A stretch of 10,452 nt of DNA from Bacteroidota bacterium (GTDB taxonomy: Bacteria; Bacteroidota; Bacteroidia; Chitinophagales; Chitinophagaceae), in the NCBI GenBank assembly GCA_029778965.1, contig JAKPBL010000613.1, positions 1 to 10,452 of the forward strand. The letters run 5' to 3'. Shown here in pieces: positions 1 to 9,008 of this stretch (its first letter is position 1; each line of letters begins with the position of its first letter). The notes below the pieces were generated by a model, which saw only the letters and a program-made list of their open reading frames with translations, ran no database searches and was not told the origin of the DNA. The position numbers and the translations under genes were made by a program.

Positions 1-2234
1 CGATCGGTGCGCACCATCTTTGCCCCCGACGGATACTGGTCAGACCGCGTATAATAGCTGATGCTCCACTTGTCAGGCTTTCGCTCGTTCGAACGCAGGT
101 AAAACTTCATTACATCGAACGCGAAGCTGTAAGGCGTAACCGAATCGGCAAACCGGTACCGGGCAATGTTTTGCTCCAGCGAATAATTGGCGCCGACCAC
201 ATAGTTGCCGAGTTTTTCCAGTCGCCGCGACACATCGAAGCTGGGGCGAAAAAAATGCCCCTTGTCGGTACTGCTCGACGATTGGGTAAGGCTCACCACA
301 TTATTGAACGTCCAGCCCCTGGTTTCCTGCTGGTGGCTGATGCTGTTGCGGATACCGTTGAAGCCATCGCTCCGGTTATATCCCGTCAACTGGTACCTGA
401 TCTTGCTGTTCTGGCCATCGGTCATTTCAAGGCCGGCGGAAAACATGGTTTCATCTGCCGGCTGCACCACCAGCGCCAGGCCCCAGTCGCGCGTGAACTC
501 CACGTTCCGCAAACGTTCCAGGGGCTTAAACGTGGCTTCTACCCATTCTACCGAACCATCGGCCTGCAATTTTCTCGATTTGGCCAGGGGGATTACGTGC
601 TTCGCCTGTATTCTCGCCGCCAGACCGCGGTCGTTGCCTTTCTGCAGGCTTGAAAAGGTATTGACATCATAACGGCTCATGCCGATATCGGCGCTGACAC
701 TGGTGCGGTCGCTGATGGTATAGTCGCCCCCAACCGTCAGCACCTGCTGTGTTTTAGGCGTCACCAGGAAAGTAGCCGGCTCAAATTGCCCCTGCGGTAC
801 CCCGTTGACCGGCGCCACCCACTGGTACACTTTGCCATTGGCAGCCAGTTCCGCCGGCAGGTAGTTACCCCTGCCCGCTCCCACGTCAACGAACGACAGG
901 TAATAGAAGGCGCTGTCGGGGTTGGTGGAATATACATAGATCGAATCGGTACCGATCTCCACCTTTTTGTACATAATGCGTGAGCTGGAAAAAGTATCGC
1001 GGCTGGCTACCGGGTAAAACGCCTGCGAAATGCTGTCGCCGATACCTGCCAGGAACCGTTTCGATCCGGCGTCGAGATGCTGGTTGATGGGCGAATTTTT
1101 GGCGTCCTGGTTGGAGAAAACGCCCATGCGCAGCTTGAAGCGGGTGCCGATATCCGTTTCATTGGCGAGGTACAGATTCGTATTCAGGTAGTTCCGGTCG
1201 GCATATTCAAACTCTACCTGTATGCGCCGGTCTTTCGAGATCATTCGTTTAGGCGTAAACGTTATCTCTGCCGTGTTGTAATTGATCACATAGTCGCGGT
1301 CTTCACCGCGCTGCAGCAATTCTCCGTCGATGTACACACGTTCGGTGCCTGCCAGCACTACAAAATACAATTCATCGTTGGCGCCGGTAAGGCGATAAGG
1401 TCCCTGGTTACCTTCCAGTCCGTCGAAAATATTTCGCGTAAACTTGCCTTTGGCAATAGACCCGCTGAAGATGGTATTGCTGCTGATACCCGGCGCCACC
1501 GTGGTGGTGGTTTCAAAACTGGCGCCCTGCAGGCGTTTGTAAAAATTGAGGAAGTAGTTCTTATTCTGGCGAAGATCGATATCGCCCAGGCTCAGCGCCC
1601 AGGTCTTTTTGCGGAACTGCAAAAAGATCCGGTCGAATTCATTCAGTTGCTGGGTAGTTCCATCGGGTTGTATGGGAATGTTATTGTCGGTGATGGCTGC
1701 TACTATCTCTATGCTATCGGCCAGGTAACCGGCGATCTGGAGGTTGAGATTGGAGCTTACCACCGCATCCTGCGCATTGCCGAACGAGATGCCGCGACCG
1801 AAGCTGCCATTGTAGGTGATATTTCCGAAATTGAAAAAGTCGGCGGTAGTCACGGCTTCGGCACCACCGCGTATATACGCCTGCGATACATAGTTGTTCA
1901 GCAGGCTGTCGAAGTCGAGGTGATGGCGGCTGGCGTTAAGGCGGCTGCCGAGCACGCGGTAACGTATTTCCACCGAGTCGACCGGGGGCGCCTGTTTCCA
2001 ATAGATAGCGCCGTTCAGCCAATCGACCGTGTACCATTGTTCGGGGATGCCGGGTATCGTAAAACTGCCCGGTACGAGACTGGCCGTGTCGATGGCCGTG
2101 AAGCCAACATGCACCAATATTTTCTTCCGCCGGAGGTTCGATTCGGGTTGCCCGGAGGCAGCAACCGGCTGTTGGGCGTGAGAAACTCCCATCGCCAGCA
2201 CAATCAACAGCGGTATCAGCACCCATTTTCCCAA
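1..2234 (-). CDS. Large secreted, probably outer-membrane protein of unknown function (N-terminal 744 residues, partial)
   Basis: An open frame runs without a stop from 2249 to the window edge on the minus strand. The N-terminus is a signal peptide: a Lys/Trp start, a hydrophobic run (VLIPLLIVLAMG) and SHAQ cleavage near residue 20. Then comes a beta-rich region with motifs I recall from very large, uncharacterised Bacteroidota surface proteins: GISFGNAQD (about residues 138-146), AAITDNNIPIQPDG (about 171-184), NFYKRLQGA (about 223-231), GPYRLTGAND (about 265-274), and an acidic DYVINYNTAEITFTP segment (about 303-317). Alternating polar/aromatic strands from roughly residue 450 suggest a beta-barrel. 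No catalytic motif was seen. Frame TAA at 2250-2252 forbids an upstream extension and there is no early in-frame ATG. TTG at 2234 keeps the whole signal peptide; GTG at 2222 is the alternative. Frame and coding nature are certain, secretion likely, function unknown. It could be a motility- or secretion-linked envelope protein, but nothing here proves that. Confidence 0.85.
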   Translation of the reverse strand, partial: MGKWVLIPLLIVLAMGVSHAQQPVAASGQPESNLRRKKILVHVGFTAIDTASLVPGSFTIPGIPEQWYTVDWLNGAIYWKQAPPVDSVEIRYRVLGSRLNASRHHLDFDSLLNNYVSQAYIRGGAEAVTTADFFNFGNITYNGSFGRGISFGNAQDAVVSSNLNLQIAGYLADSIEIVAAITDNNIPIQPDGTTQQLNEFDRIFLQFRKKTWALSLGDIDLRQNKNYFLNFYKRLQGASFETTTTVAPGISSNTIFSGSIAKGKFTRNIFDGLEGNQGPYRLTGANDELYFVVLAGTERVYIDGELLQRGEDRDYVINYNTAEITFTPKRMISKDRRIQVEFEYADRNYLNTNLYLANETDIGTRFKLRMGVFSNQDAKNSPINQHLDAGSKRFLAGIGDSISQAFYPVASRDTFSSSRIMYKKVEIGTDSIYVYSTNPDSAFYYLSFVDVGAGRGNYLPAELAANGKVYQWVAPVNGVPQGQFEPATFLVTPKTQQVLTVGGDYTISDRTSVSADIGMSRYDVNTFSSLQKGNDRGLAARIQAKHVIPLAKSRKLQADGSVEWVEATFKPLERLRNVEFTRDWGLALVVQPADETMFSAGLEMTDGQNSKIRYQLTGYNRSDGFNGIRNSISHQQETRGWTFNNVVSLTQSSSSTDKGHFFRPSFDVSRRLEKLGNYVVGANYSLEQNIARYRFADSVTPYSFAFDVMKFYLRSNERKPDKWSISYYTRSDQYPSGAKMVRTD

Positions 2235-2251
2235 TCTGCCCGATTTCCCTT

Positions 2252-2283
2252 AAAGCGCGAAAATAAGGCGATTATTGCGCTTT
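2252..2283. promoter_or_regulatory. Inverted repeat between two divergent genes
   Basis: The 92-base gap between the start of the large envelope gene (2234) and the lipoprotein gene (2327) holds AAAGCGC (2252-2258) and its exact complement GCGCTTT (2277-2283). A second nested pair, AATAA/TTATT (2262-2266 and 2272-2276), closes on the loop GGCGA. It could be an operator shared by the two promoters or a structured leader. No run of T follows that would make it a convincing terminator. I could not find a good TTTG/TAnnTTTG promoter pair on either strand here. Confidence 0.35.
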
Positions 2284-2326
2284 GCACCTATGCAGCGATC
2301 CCAGGTGTTTGCTTGTCAATCGCAGC

Positions 2327-3178
2327 ATGAGAACCCAATCCCTGTTCAGGCTGCTGCCGACCGTTTCCGTTGTTTTCCTGCTTTCCGCCTGTTCAGGGGG
2401 CGGCCGGATCGCGATAAGTCCGCTGCCCATCGCACAAAGCACCTACCACGTACAGCCATCCCAATCGGATACCTTTACACATGCCAACTATATTTCACTG
2501 TCAGGTTCGTTCAACGCTATTGGTCGCGACCTGGGAGACAATGCCCAGTTGGCGCAGTTTAAGTACCACCATGCCGGCAAGGCTGGCCAATTCCAGTATT
2601 TCGGCGGCGTACAGGTGAATGCCGGCGCTTATAATTTCGATCGATACGACGATCCGTATATAGATCCCGGCGCCTATCCTTACCCAACCCGCCGGTCCAA
2701 CTTCGTGTTTTCCGGCGCCCTGTCAGCCGGCGCGGCATTTGTGCTGCCAGTCGCACCCACGTTCGACTGGCGCATCATTGGTGTGGAAGGCAATATGGGC
2801 CTGGAAAGCGGCCGCTATTACCAATACCGCAAATCAGTGCCCGATTCGGCGATCCAGTATGTTGACCGGAGAAGGTTGCAGGACATGTATTTCCTTACAA
2901 CCGAAATGGTCTTCCGCCGCCGGCGGTCAGGCGCGAAGTTCGGCTACCAGTTTGGCGTAGGCACCAACTTCCGGCAGGTACCTTATGCAGATAACTATTA
3001 CTGGTCTTCGGGAGGATCCGGTTATTACGACGATGGGAATACGACCCATGTAATCGTGCGGAACACCTTTCATTTCGCCAAAGACCCGATGGCTTTCTAC
3101 TTCCAGGTATATGGCGGGCGATACCTGCTGGCACTGAATACCGGCCTTACTTACCGGATACCGTCGCGCCGGGAATAA
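2327..3178 (+). CDS. Lipoprotein of unknown function with barrel-like strands
   Basis: This 283-residue protein starts with a lipoprotein signal peptide: MRTQ, a hydrophobic core and the lipobox LLSAC, which makes Cys22 the lipidated residue. SGGG follows. The acidic residues that mark surface-exported Bacteroidota lipoproteins after the Cys are absent, so a periplasm-facing position is my guess. The mature part is rich in Tyr, Phe, Gly and Arg. It has many short alternating strands, such as QFQYFGGVQVNAGAYNF (about residues 84-100), FGYQFGVGTNFRQV (about 223-236) and the C-terminal YLLALNTGLTYRI, the look of a small beta-barrel or beta-sandwich. I do not recognise the family. The ATG at 2327 is chosen because it gives a proper signal peptide; an in-frame TTG at 2282 would add 15 residues that spoil it. 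The gene is divergent from the large envelope gene, and its stop lies only 13 bases from the stop of the convergent ABC-F gene. Confidence 0.85.
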   Translation: MRTQSLFRLLPTVSVVFLLSACSGGGRIAISPLPIAQSTYHVQPSQSDTFTHANYISLSGSFNAIGRDLGDNAQLAQFKYHHAGKAGQFQYFGGVQVNAGAYNFDRYDDPYIDPGAYPYPTRRSNFVFSGALSAGAAFVLPVAPTFDWRIIGVEGNMGLESGRYYQYRKSVPDSAIQYVDRRRLQDMYFLTTEMVFRRRRSGAKFGYQFGVGTNFRQVPYADNYYWSSGGSGYYDDGNTTHVIVRNTFHFAKDPMAFYFQVYGGRYLLALNTGLTYRIPSRRE

Positions 3179-3191
3179 GTGATAACCGGGT

Positions 3192-4898
<1,707 letters not shown>

Positions 4899-5023
4899 CT
4901 ATGGTTTATAGTTGGGTTGGAGGTCTAAAGTTGAAGACAGCTGTCATGTACGGGATATTGTCTTCTCCCGCCAGGCAGGTTTTTGTTTTCGGGAAAGCAC
5001 GTCAAGGAGCAGACGCAAAGAAC

Positions 5024-5054
5024 TTTACCCGTCGGGTGGCACCCGACGGGTAAA
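5024..5054. other. Perfect 14-bp hairpin
   Basis: TTTACCCGTCGGGT (5024-5037) is followed by a three-base spacer and its exact reverse complement (5041-5054). On the minus strand it lies directly after the T-tract of the sdh terminator, so readthrough transcripts would fold it. Neither side is followed by a proper T-run. It may act as a back-up terminator or RNA 3'-end stabiliser, or as the core of the surrounding palindromic element. Confidence 0.7.
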
Positions 5055-5086
5055 ATAAAAGCCACCCACACATCTGTGCAGGTGGC
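5052..5086 (-). terminator. Rho-independent terminator of the sdh operon
   Basis: Read on the minus strand, GCCACC (5086-5081) pairs with GGTGGC (5066-5061). The inner UG/UG positions form two G-U wobble pairs, and CAC/GUG closes an AGAU loop. That gives an 11-bp stem followed at once by TTTTATTTT. The wobbles only work on the minus strand; on the plus strand they would be C-A mismatches, so the direction is clear. It lies about 93 bases after the sdhB stop, inside the palindromic element. Confidence 0.75.
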
Positions 5087-5178
5087 CTATAATAAAATAT
5101 GCTACACGCGGCAGCGATCTCCAACTTTAAACCTCCAACCCAACTATAAACCATATACCACAAACCATTAACCAGGAG

Positions 5179-5943
5179 TTATTTTTCACTCGTCAACCCT
5201 GCCAGCAGATATTCCTTGTTCAGGCGGGAGATATTGGTCAGCGAAATTTCCTTGGGACAAACCGCTTCACAGGCGCCGGTGTTGGTGCAGGCGCCAAAGC
5301 CTTCTTTGTCCATCTGCGCGAGCATGTTCGTAACGCGGATCTTGCGCTCGGGCTCACCCTGCGGCAACAATGCCAGGTGACTCACTTTGGCAGACAGGAA
5401 AAGCATGGCCGAACTGTTCTTACAGGCGGCTACGCAGGCGCCGCAACCAATACAGGCCGCAGCGGCAAACGAGTCGTCGGCAAGTTGTTTTTCGATGGGT
5501 AAATTATTGGCATCTTGGGCGTTACCGGTATTTACCGATATATAACCACCCGCTTGTATGATCCGGTCGAAGGCGGTACGATCCACCATCAGGTCTTTGA
5601 TCACGGGGAAAGCATTGGCCCGCCAGGGCTCCACCACAATGGTATCACCGTCTTTGTAGGCGCGCATATGGAGCTGGCAGGTGGTATTGGCCAGCCAGGG
5701 GCCATGGGGCTTGCCGTCGATATACATGGAGCAGGCGCCGCAAATGCCCTCGCGGCAGTCGTGGTCGAACGTAATGGGTTCTTTGCCTTCGGCGATCAGC
5801 TCTTCGTTCAATACATCAAACATTTCCAGGAACGACATCTCATCCGATATATTCTTTACCTGGTAGGTCTCGAAATGGCCGGTATCCTGACTGTTCTTTT
5901 GCTTCCAGACTTTGAGGGTCAGATTCATGGTATTGCTAGACAT
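5179..5943 (-). CDS. sdhB: Succinate dehydrogenase/fumarate reductase iron-sulfur subunit
   Basis: A 254-residue electron-transfer subunit that links the flavin of SdhA to the quinone site at the SdhC membrane anchor. The N-terminal ferredoxin-like domain has the [2Fe-2S] ligands Cys63, Cys68, Cys71 (CREGICGAC) and Cys89. The C-terminal domain has [11 protein letters not shown] (Cys164, 167, 170, 174) and Cys219, Cys225, Cys229 ([12 protein letters not shown]), which supply the [4Fe-4S] and [3Fe-4S] clusters. All eleven cysteines are present. The length is normal for the type B enzymes of Bacteroidota and Bacillus. The ATG at 5943 follows the sdhA stop by six bases, so the two are translationally close; an alternative ATG five codons later is possible. 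It is the last gene of the sdhC-sdhA-sdhB operon. Sequence alone does not settle whether the enzyme mainly oxidises succinate or reduces fumarate (frdB). Confidence 0.97.
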   Translation of the reverse strand: MSSNTMNLTLKVWKQKNSQDTGHFETYQVKNISDEMSFLEMFDVLNEELIAEGKEPITFDHDCREGICGACSMYIDGKPHGPWLANTTCQLHMRAYKDGDTIVVEPWRANAFPVIKDLMVDRTAFDRIIQAGGYISVNTGNAQDANNLPIEKQLADDSFAAAACIGCGACVAACKNSSAMLFLSAKVSHLALLPQGEPERKIRVTNMLAQMDKEGFGACTNTGACEAVCPKEISLTNISRLNKEYLLAGLTSEK

Positions 5944-5949
5944 AGTATA

Positions 5950-7923
5950 CTATTTGTATGAACGTTGGGTGGGTTTGGCCACTTCAAAATTCAATGCTTC
6001 TTTATGTAATTCCCATTGGTGCTCGCCTTTGTATTCCCAGGCCGCCACATAAGAAAATTCGTCGTCGTTCCGCTTGGCCTCGCCTTCTTCGGTCTGGCTT
6101 TCTTCGCGGAAATGGCCACCGCAACTTTCGCGGCGGTTCAGGGCGTCGAGGCACATCAGCTCGCCCAGCTCAATAAAGTCAGCCACGCGGTTGGCTTTGT
6201 CCAGCTCGGGATTCATCTCTTCAATGGTACCGGGAATGCGGAGGTCGCTCCAAAACTCTTTCCTGAGCGCCTGTATCTCCACGATGGCTTCTTTAAGACC
6301 GGCTTCGTTGCGCGCCATGCCGCATTTGTCCCACATGATCTTGCCGAGGCGCTTGTGCAGGCTTTCCACCGATTGCTTACCCTTGATATTCATCAGGCGG
6401 TTGATCCGGTCGGCCACTTCTTTTTCCGCTTCCACAAACGCGGGGTGATCGGTCGGAATTGCCTTGGTCATGATCTCGTCGGCGAGATAATTACCGATGG
6501 TATAGGGGATCACGAAATAACCGTCTGCCAGTCCCTGCATCAGCGCAGAAGCGCCCAGGCGGTTGGCGCCATGGTCGCTGAAGTTCGCTTCACCGAGGCA
6601 ATACAGTCCCTGTACCGAGGTCATCAGCTCATAGTCAACCCACAATCCACCCATGGTATAGTGTACCGCGGGATAGATCCGCATCGGCACTTCATAGGGA
6701 TTTTCACCGGTGATCTTTTCGTACATATCGAAGAGGTTGCCGTACTTCTCTTTCACCACTTCCTTACCCAGCCGGATCACTTCTTCTTCCGACACATTTT
6801 CGAGATTGCGTTTGTTCACCTCTCCTTTACCATAACGGTGGATGGCGTCGGCATAATCGAGGTATACCGCCTGTTTGGACGTACCTACGCCGTAACCCGC
6901 ATCGCAGCGTTCTTTGGCTGCGCGGCTGGCCACGTCGCGCGGCACGAGGTTACCGAAAGCGGGATATCTTCTTTCGAGGTAATAGTCGCGTTCTTCTTCG
7001 GGTATCTCGTTGGGCCTGCGCGTATCGTTCTGTTTTTTCGGTACCCATATGCGACCGTCGTTCCGCAACGACTCCGACATCAGGGTGAGCTTGCTCTGGT
7101 GGTCGCCGCTCACCGGGATACAGGTGGGGTGGATTTGCGTAAAGCAGGGATTGCCGAAGAAAGCGCCTTTAAGGTGGGCTTTCCAGGCGGCGGTCACATT
7201 GCTGCCCATGGCATTGGTCGACAGGTAGAATACGTTGCCGTAACCGCCGCTGCACAACAGTACCGCATGACCGAAATGACGCTCCAGTTTGCCGGTCACC
7301 AGGTTACGGGCGATGATGCCGCGGGCCTTGCCGTCGATCTTTACGATGTCAAGCATCTCATGGCGCGAGTACATGGTTACATTGCCGAGGGCTACCTGGC
7401 GTTCGAGGGACTGATACGCGCCGATCAGCAATTGCTGGCCGGTCTGGCCGGCGGCATAAAAAGTACGTTGCACCTGTGTACCGCCGAAAGAACGGTTGCT
7501 GAGCAATCCGCCGTATTCACGGGCGAAGGGCACCCCGGCGGCCACGCACTGGTCGATGATATTACCGCTCACTTCGGCCAGGCGGTGTACGTTGGCTTCG
7601 CGGGCGCGGTAGTCGCCACCCTTAATGGTATCGTAGAAAAGACGGAAGACGGAGTCGCCGTCGTTCTGGTAGTTTTTGGCGGCATTGATACCTCCCTGTG
7701 CGGCGATGCTATGCGCGCGGCGGGGCGAGTCCTGGAAGCAGAAGGCTTTCACCTTATAACCCAGTTCCCCGAGGGATGAGGCGGCGGAGGCGCCGGCCAA
7801 TCCTGTGCCTACAATAATGATTTCCAGCTTTCTTTTGTTCGCGGGGTTCACCAACTTACAGTGTCCCTTGAATTCTGTCCATTTCTGATCTAACGGTCCC
7901 GATGGAATTTTAGAGTTGAGCAT
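5950..7923 (-). CDS. sdhA: Succinate dehydrogenase/fumarate reductase flavoprotein subunit
   Basis: The 657-residue catalytic subunit interconverts succinate and fumarate using covalently bound FAD on the cytoplasmic side of the membrane. The Rossmann dinucleotide motif is GTGLAG (39-44), and [11 protein letters not shown] places the FAD-linking histidine at His71. Dicarboxylate-site residues are visible: His265 in QIHPTCIP, Arg329 in [11 protein letters not shown] (general acid position), His421 in HYTMGGLW and Arg455 in GANRLGASA. The C-terminal helical domain ends in a Lys/Arg-rich tail. Length and motifs fit the type B (Bacteroides/Bacillus-like) flavoprotein. The start at 7923 is the first ATG and leaves a roughly 30-residue N-terminal lead before the FAD domain, usual for this branch. 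It lies 28 bases after sdhC and 6 bases before sdhB. It may equally be called frdA. Confidence 0.97.
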   Translation of the reverse strand: MLNSKIPSGPLDQKWTEFKGHCKLVNPANKRKLEIIIVGTGLAGASAASSLGELGYKVKAFCFQDSPRRAHSIAAQGGINAAKNYQNDGDSVFRLFYDTIKGGDYRAREANVHRLAEVSGNIIDQCVAAGVPFAREYGGLLSNRSFGGTQVQRTFYAAGQTGQQLLIGAYQSLERQVALGNVTMYSRHEMLDIVKIDGKARGIIARNLVTGKLERHFGHAVLLCSGGYGNVFYLSTNAMGSNVTAAWKAHLKGAFFGNPCFTQIHPTCIPVSGDHQSKLTLMSESLRNDGRIWVPKKQNDTRRPNEIPEEERDYYLERRYPAFGNLVPRDVASRAAKERCDAGYGVGTSKQAVYLDYADAIHRYGKGEVNKRNLENVSEEEVIRLGKEVVKEKYGNLFDMYEKITGENPYEVPMRIYPAVHYTMGGLWVDYELMTSVQGLYCLGEANFSDHGANRLGASALMQGLADGYFVIPYTIGNYLADEIMTKAIPTDHPAFVEAEKEVADRINRLMNIKGKQSVESLHKRLGKIMWDKCGMARNEAGLKEAIVEIQALRKEFWSDLRIPGTIEEMNPELDKANRVADFIELGELMCLDALNRRESCGGHFREESQTEEGEAKRNDDEFSYVAAWEYKGEHQWELHKEALNFEVAKPTQRSYK

Positions 7924-7951
7924 AATATGCAGATAAATCAGGATTTAATAA

Positions 7952-8659
7952 TCAGGCAACCCAGCCCAGGTACATCGCGATGGGCATAAGTGCAAATACA
8001 AGCGGTACGATGATGGCGAAACCATAACCCAGGGAGGTCAGCATGATATTGTACCGGTTGTTGTGAACGCCGATGGTACGAAAAGCACTCTGGAAGCCGT
8101 GGGCCAGGTGATAGGCCAGCGAGATACAGCCCAGCACATATATAACTACTACCAGGGGGTTCGAGAACACCATTTTCATTTCGGAGAACATATCGTGCAT
8201 CTCTTTCCCGTTGTAACTGATGGGCGCCAGGGTATGCGTGAAGCGGGCCTTCACCCAGAAATGAGCCAGGTGAACAACGAGGAACAACAGGATAAGGGTG
8301 CCCAGCAGCCCCATGGAACGGCTGTACCATTTGCTGCCGCGGTTACCCAGGTTAACGGCATAACCGACCTTTCTTTTGGCCTTGTTCTGCACGGTAAGCA
8401 GGTAACCCTGGTAAACGTGCAGTAAAAGACCGACAAACAGGCCGTACTCCAGTATCCGGATCAGGATGGTGGCCCCCATAAAATGGGCTGCCTTATTAAA
8501 GATCTCGCCATTGTCGTTGCTGTCGAAGATGGGCAAATCGGCAAAAATACAGGCGTTGATGCTGGCGTGGATAATCAAAAAAGAGATCAGGAATAAACCG
8601 GTTAGGGACATCACGAACTTCTTTCCAATCGACGAAGTGAAGAATTCAGACCATTTCAT
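7952..8659 (-). CDS. sdhC: Succinate dehydrogenase/fumarate reductase cytochrome b subunit (type B, single-chain anchor)
   Basis: A 235-residue integral membrane protein with five predicted helices (about residues 14-36, 62-90, 116-137, 167-190 and 205-232). It anchors SdhA-SdhB and carries electrons between the [3Fe-4S] cluster and the quinone. Histidines in the right helices for two haem b groups are His31 (IIHAS), His81 (LLHVYQG), His130 (VVHLAH) and His184 (AYHLAH), the pattern of type B anchors such as Bacillus SdhC and Wolinella FrdC. There is no SdhD, as expected for this type. It is the first gene of the operon and is followed by sdhA after 28 bases. Menaquinone is the likely partner in Bacteroidota (family knowledge). 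The ATG at 8659 gives the conserved MKWSEFFTSSIGKKFVM opening. Confidence 0.95.
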   Translation of the reverse strand: MKWSEFFTSSIGKKFVMSLTGLFLISFLIIHASINACIFADLPIFDSNDNGEIFNKAAHFMGATILIRILEYGLFVGLLLHVYQGYLLTVQNKAKRKVGYAVNLGNRGSKWYSRSMGLLGTLILLFLVVHLAHFWVKARFTHTLAPISYNGKEMHDMFSEMKMVFSNPLVVVIYVLGCISLAYHLAHGFQSAFRTIGVHNNRYNIMLTSLGYGFAIIVPLVFALMPIAMYLGWVA

Positions 8660-8677
8660 CCGTGCGTTAAATTTTTA

Positions 8678-8711
8678 CAAAAATAGTTCAATATGACAAA
8701 GGAGTGACAAA
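8678..8711 (-). promoter_or_regulatory. Likely promoter of the sdhCAB operon
   Basis: On the minus strand TATTTTTG (8685-8678) matches the Bacteroidota -7 consensus TAnnTTTG. A TTTG at 8711-8708 sits 22 bases upstream, slightly longer than the usual spacing. Transcription would start near 8671, leaving a leader of about a dozen bases before the sdhC ATG. The surrounding AT-rich sequence supports a promoter but also raises the chance of a random match. Confidence 0.45.
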
Positions 8712-8740
8712 AAAGAGGATTGATTTTGACGGGAGTACGC

Positions 8741-8855
8741 GTAGAAAGTCAAAAACCAAAAGTCAAAAGTCAAAAAAAAGCCGCTGCAAATGCAGCATTC
8801 ATCGTTACCGGCGGGCTGTTTTCGGCTTTTGATTTTTGACTTTTTGGCTTTCTGC
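8741..8855. repeat. Second intergenic inverted-repeat element with AAAAGTC-type heptad arms
   Basis: Left arm 8741-8783 holds tandem, degenerate 7-base units (AAAAGTC-like) and ends in AAAGCCG. Right arm 8823-8855 begins CGGCTTT and is its imperfect reverse complement, with the left arm about ten bases longer because of extra units. The 39-base centre includes part of a GCTGC/GCAGC hairpin. The element lies in the 349-base divergent gap between sdhC and the receptor gene, upstream of both promoters. It has the same design as the element at 4887-5168 (heptad arms around GC-rich hairpins) but a different arm sequence. The gap holds no gene. Confidence 0.7.
8772..8796 (-). terminator. Terminator-like hairpin reading towards sdhC
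   Basis: On the minus strand GCTGC-ATTT-GCAGC (8796-8783) is followed by GGC and eight T residues (8779-8772), the form of an intrinsic terminator. A longer alternative pairs AAAAGCCG with CGGCTTTT from the two arms of the surrounding inverted repeat and could act in both directions. It lies upstream of the sdh promoter where no gene is known to end, so its role is unclear; it may block stray transcription into sdhCAB. Confidence 0.45.
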
Positions 8856-8906
8856 ACTTTCCCTTTTTACCCCGCAAATTTTTAATCCCGGCTTTGCAAA
8901 ATTTTT

Positions 8907-8937
8907 TTTGGATTCTTTCAAATAATTGATAATATTG
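8907..8937 (+). promoter_or_regulatory. Likely promoter of the SusC-type receptor gene
   Basis: TTTG (8907-8910) is followed after exactly 19 bases by TAATATTG (8930-8937), which matches the Bacteroidota -7 consensus TAnnTTTG at all but one position. Transcription would start near 8943-8945, giving a 5' leader of about 65 bases before the ATG at 9009. Confidence 0.6.
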
Positions 8938-8955
8938 TACCAGTATGTACCAGTA
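8936..8955 (+). promoter_or_regulatory. Tandem 10-base direct repeat overlapping the receptor promoter
   Basis: TGTACCAGTA occurs twice in exact tandem (8936-8945 and 8946-8955). It starts within the last two bases of the -7 box and spans the predicted transcription start. TACA follows directly, so each TGTA can also pair with a TACA in an inverted arrangement. The one-helical-turn spacing at the start site suggests an operator, though no regulator gene is visible nearby. Confidence 0.4.
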
Positions 8956-9008
8956 TACAAAAACTGACATCAATTGCTAAACATCCGCTAACGACCAAAA
9001 CGATTGTT

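Noticed and set aside
2282..2326. Extended TTG start for the lipoprotein
   Set aside because: The 15 added residues come before a complete lipoprotein signal peptide that begins at the ATG at 2327.
1077..2330. 417-residue open frame on the plus strand
   Set aside because: It is antisense to the large envelope gene, which has a signal peptide and coherent beta-rich sequence. The plus-strand product looks random.
6016..7779. 587-residue open frame on the plus strand
   Set aside because: It lies wholly antisense to sdhA, whose motifs are unmistakable. The translation has no recognisable domain and is a by-product of codon use.
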